Of a DNA stretch of 6,518 bases, positions 3,979-6,518 are shown piece after piece. The translations under genes were made by a program, and so were the position numbers. The notes beneath the pieces are model-generated. The model was not told the DNA's origin. It saw nothing but the letters and a program-made list of their open reading frames with translations, and made no database searches. Source of the stretch: JAJPHT01 sp035687045 (GTDB lineage Archaea; Thermoplasmatota; SW-10-69-26; JACQPN01; JAJPHT01). How positions within the stretch are numbered: the stretch's first letter is position 1; every line of letters starts with the position of its first letter. The DNA is taken from assembly GCA_035687045.1 (NCBI GenBank), contig DASRYU010000046.1, positions 1-6,518 of the forward strand, in the 5' to 3' direction.

Positions 3979-6518
3979 CTGGGCCTGTCGACGACCGCGA
4001 CGCACGCGATCTGGCTCGCCGCCATCCTCACCGGCGCGAGCATCGCGACGATCGCGTACTTCGAGGCGGCGGAATACCTCGCGGAGGCTCGCGAGGCGCG
4101 CGCCGAGGTCGTGGAGGGCCGGCTCGACGCGCGCTTCGCCGAGGCGCGCTTCTGCTGGGACGGCACCCGCGTCCGCGTCCTCGCGAAGAACGTCGGCGCC
4201 TCGACCGTCGACGCGCTCAACGTCAGCGTCGTCGTCGACGGCATCGTGCACACCGGGTTCACGGCGACCGTCGACGGCCGGCCGAACGCGGGCTTCTGGG
4301 AGCCCGACACGAATGCGACGTTCCGCAAGGCGGGCTTCGCGAGCGAGCCCTCCCGCGTCGTCCTCTTCACGCCGGAGGGGATCGCCGTGCACGCGCCGCC
4401 CTACGACTGCCCCGTCCTCCGCACGATCGCGTTCGCTCCCGCGAGCGCCTCCCTCGCGATCGGCGACTCCCTCGAGGTGACGGCCGTCGGGTACGACCAG
4501 TACGGCGAGCCGTACGACCCCGAGCCGTACGTCTGGACGTCCCCCTGCGGCACGGTCGAAGTGCTGGACGACGACCGGGCGCGCTTCACGGCGGGCACCG
4601 TCGCCGGCCCGTGCGCCCTCACCGCCTCGAGCGAGGACGAACGCGGGGACCTCGTCCTCACCATCCGTCCCGACGCTCCCGCCACCCTCACCGTCTCCCC
4701 GGATTCGCGCGACGTCCCCGCGGGCGGCACGGCCTCGTTCAGCGCGGTCGCGCGCGACCAGTACGGGAACGTCAACGAGACGTCGCCGATCTCCTGGAGC
4801 ACCACCGCCGGAAGCATCGACGACACGGGGGTCGTCACGGCGCAGACGACGGCGCAGCTCGGCCTCTCCGTCACCGCCGTCACGACCGGCGGCGTCACGG
4901 GCAGCGCGCTCGTGGACGTCCATCCCGCCGAGCCCGCGACGGCGACGGTGACGCCGGACCCCGTCGACGTCACCGCCGGCGCGTCGCAGGCGTTCAGCGT
5001 CGTTCTCCGCGACGCGTACGGCAACGTGAACGCGACGGCCCCCGTCGTCTGGACCACGGACGCCGGCGGCATCTCCGACGCGGGCGTCCTCACCGCGCGG
5101 ACGACGGCGCAGGACGGCCTCCGCGTCACCGCCACGTCCGGCGGCGCGAGCGGCAGCGCCACCGTGCACGTGAAGCCCGGCGCGCCGGCGAGCATCGTCG
5201 TCACACCCCATCCCGTCGGCGTCGCCGCCGGCGAGACGCGCCAATTCGGCGCCGTCGCCTACGACGCGTACGGCAACGTCAACGACACGGCAGAGCTCGC
5301 GTGGAGCACGGACGCTGGCACCATCGACGGCAGCGGCCTCCTCACCGCGCAGACGACCGCGCAGACGGGCCGCAGCGTCACCGCGACCTCCGGCGCCGCG
5401 AGCGGAAGCGCGACGGTCGACGTCTGGCCCGGCGCGCCCGCGAGCGCCGTCGTGACCCCGGAGGGCGCGGGCGTGACGGCGGGCGGCACGCAGCAGTACG
5501 GCGTCCTTCTCCACGACGCGTACGGCAACGTCAACGCGACGGCGCCGGTCGCGTGGAGCACCGACGGAGGCAGCATCGACGGTAACGGCCTCCTCACCGC
5601 CCAGACGCTCGCCGCCACCGGCCGCACGGTCACCGCCACGTCGGGCGCCGCGAGCGACAGCGCCACGTTCGACGTCCTCCCCGCCGCGCCGGCGACGATC
5701 ACCGTCACCCCCGGCGTCGCAGGCGTGCCCGCCGGCGCGCAGCAGGCCTTCAGCGCCGTCGCGCGCGACGCGTACGGCAACGTGAACTCCACGGCGCCCA
5801 TCGCGTGGAGCACGACCGCGGGCAGCATCACGAGCGGCGGCGTCCTCACCGCGCAGACGACCGCGCAGAACGGCCTCAGCGTCACCGCCACGTCGGGCGG
5901 CGCGAGCGGCAGCGCGACGGTGGACGTGTGGCCGAACGCGCCTTCGACCGTGACGGTGGCGCCAAGCCCGCGCGGCGTGCCGGCCGGAGGCACCGCGACG
6001 TTCGCCGCCACGGTGCGCGACCAGCACGGCAACGTCAACGCCACCGCGAGCGTCTCGTGGAGCACGAACGCGGGCAGCATCACGAGCGGCGGCGTGCTGA
6101 CCGCGCAGACGACGGCGCAGACGGGCCGCAGCGTCACGGCCACCGCCGGCTCCGCGAGCGGCAGCGCCACCGTCGACGTCTACCCCGCGGCCGTCGACCG
6201 CATCGTCGTCTCGCCCGCGAGCGCGACGCTCTACCTCAACCGCACGCAGCAGTTCACGGCCACCGTCTACGACGCGTACAACAACGTGAACGCCAGCGTC
6301 GCCGTGAGCTGGAGCGCGACGGGCGGCAGCATCACGAGCGGCGGCCTCTACACCGCACCCTCGGTCGGCGGCAGCGTCACCGTCACCGTCGCGGTGCCGC
6401 TCTTTCCTTCCGCGCTCGCCGTGACGGTGACGGTGCGGCGCGAGGCGCACGTCGACGCGATGGCGACGTACAAGGCGGGCGTGCCCTCCTCGAGCTTCCG
6501 CAAGGGGCAGGACACGGT
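3979..6518 (+). CDS. Large surface protein: FlaF/FlaG-like anchor plus tandem Ig-like repeats (3' incomplete)
   Basis: The frame is open from 3955 to the right edge: 846 codons from CTG 3979, with no stop. Residues 1-18, (M)GLSTTATHAIWLAAILT, continue into a hydrophobic helix to about 27 and a charged helix (about 28-50), resembling FlaF/FlaG, the uncleaved archaellum proteins whose beta domain lies outside the membrane. Residues about 55-145 form such a domain, with RVLAKNVGAST resembling the usual VKNTGxT strand, and carry C59 and C144. An Ig-like domain (about 148-235) carries C190 and C212. Seven Ig-like repeats (236-819) have no cysteine. After 820 a new domain seems to start (MATYKAGVPSSSFRKGQDT). 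It is probably a membrane-anchored, glycosylated stalk or adhesin; an archaellum stator role is possible but no archaellum genes are nearby. No ATG/GTG/TTG in frame precedes GTG 4111, which would delete the membrane helix, so CTG 3979 is proposed. Confidence 0.85.
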   Translation, partial: MGLSTTATHAIWLAAILTGASIATIAYFEAAEYLAEAREARAEVVEGRLDARFAEARFCWDGTRVRVLAKNVGASTVDALNVSVVVDGIVHTGFTATVDGRPNAGFWEPDTNATFRKAGFASEPSRVVLFTPEGIAVHAPPYDCPVLRTIAFAPASASLAIGDSLEVTAVGYDQYGEPYDPEPYVWTSPCGTVEVLDDDRARFTAGTVAGPCALTASSEDERGDLVLTIRPDAPATLTVSPDSRDVPAGGTASFSAVARDQYGNVNETSPISWSTTAGSIDDTGVVTAQTTAQLGLSVTAVTTGGVTGSALVDVHPAEPATATVTPDPVDVTAGASQAFSVVLRDAYGNVNATAPVVWTTDAGGISDAGVLTARTTAQDGLRVTATSGGASGSATVHVKPGAPASIVVTPHPVGVAAGETRQFGAVAYDAYGNVNDTAELAWSTDAGTIDGSGLLTAQTTAQTGRSVTATSGAASGSATVDVWPGAPASAVVTPEGAGVTAGGTQQYGVLLHDAYGNVNATAPVAWSTDGGSIDGNGLLTAQTLAATGRTVTATSGAASDSATFDVLPAAPATITVTPGVAGVPAGAQQAFSAVARDAYGNVNSTAPIAWSTTAGSITSGGVLTAQTTAQNGLSVTATSGGASGSATVDVWPNAPSTVTVAPSPRGVPAGGTATFAATVRDQHGNVNATASVSWSTNAGSITSGGVLTAQTTAQTGRSVTATAGSASGSATVDVYPAAVDRIVVSPASATLYLNRTQQFTATVYDAYNNVNASVAVSWSATGGSITSGGLYTAPSVGGSVTVTVAVPLFPSALAVTVTVRREAHVDAMATYKAGVPSSSFRKGQDT
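4684..6435 (+). repeat. Seven tandem Ig-like repeats, 252-base unit, inside the surface-protein gene
   Basis: Units start at 4684 (85 codons), then 4939, 5191, 5443, 5695 and 5947 (84 codons each); the last starts at 6199 and is more diverged. The unit pattern is: VTP, then VxAG, then F-A-V-x-x-DAYGNVN-x-T, then W-S-T-x-x-G-x-I, then G-x-L-TAQTTA, then VTATSGxASGSATVDV. This is the layout of bacterial/archaeal Ig-like (Big_2 or invasin-type) domains. A more distant copy with two cysteines precedes the array (about 4420-4683). Units five and six share 48 of 51 bases at 5818-5868 and 6070-6120, a sign of recent duplication or gene conversion. Confidence 0.92.

Noticed and set aside
3968..4480. 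GTG 3968 as start of a gene
   Set aside because: It opens the frame one base off from the surface protein and encodes Arg/Ser-rich shadow sequence; it would be relevant only if an indel error were shown.
4401..6170. Minus-strand repetitive frames (4401-5204 and 5259-6170) with recurring TLPYAS-like units
   Set aside because: These are the antisense image of the WSTxxG and YGNVN motifs. The plus frame has the Ig-like pattern, sequons and continuous homology-like structure.
3928..6450. Minus-strand open frame of 840 codons
   Set aside because: It is antisense to the surface-protein gene. Its composition is Arg/Asp/Gly/Ala-rich with no domain, and its periodicity only mirrors the plus-strand repeats.

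Overview
The window is very GC-rich DNA with G/C-biased third codon positions. It most likely comes from a high-GC archaeon, possibly a Thermoplasmatota-like lineage; the phylum is a guess. The archaeal signs are a protein with an archaellum FlaF/FlaG-like N-terminus, TATA-like boxes at archaeal spacing, GGTGA-type Shine-Dalgarno sites, a membrane-tethered C2H2 zinc finger, a lipoprotein with a Thr/Pro-rich stalk, and short tightly packed genes. No rRNA, tRNA, CRISPR array or insertion sequence was seen.

Layout. Positions 1-47 are an inverted, near-perfect copy of 110-156, which breaks the 5' part of a cupin gene (readable part 47-220, +). Next come a 59-residue two-helix membrane protein (307-486, +), facing tail to tail an 85-residue unknown protein (504-761, -), and a second cupin (800-1216, +). 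A minus-strand run follows, probably one operon read from right to left: a stand-alone receiver (2837-2445), a lipoprotein (2419-1937), and a six-helix membrane protein with a C-terminal zinc finger (1896-1219). Divergent from it are two small plus-strand genes: a 60-residue two-helix membrane protein (2993-3175) and a 57-residue charged protein (3222-3395). An OsmC-family peroxidase (3825-3409, -) faces them tail to tail.

From 3979 to the right edge runs one large, incomplete plus-strand gene of at least 846 codons. Its predicted product has a FlaF/FlaG-like membrane anchor and beta domain, one cysteine-bearing Ig-like domain, then seven tandem Ig-like repeats of about 84 residues. Every one of these seven repeats has an N-glycosylation sequon at the same place. 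The gene has no ATG, GTG or TTG start that keeps its N-terminal helix. TATA spacing, the Shine-Dalgarno site and the family N-terminus all point to a CTG start at 3979.

Functionally the window combines small-molecule or redox housekeeping (cupins, OsmC), a possible signalling and envelope operon (receiver, lipoprotein, membrane zinc finger) and a long, probably glycosylated, cell-surface stalk protein. The surface protein and its start are the most interesting part. The inverted repeat at the left edge is probably an assembly or amplification artefact.
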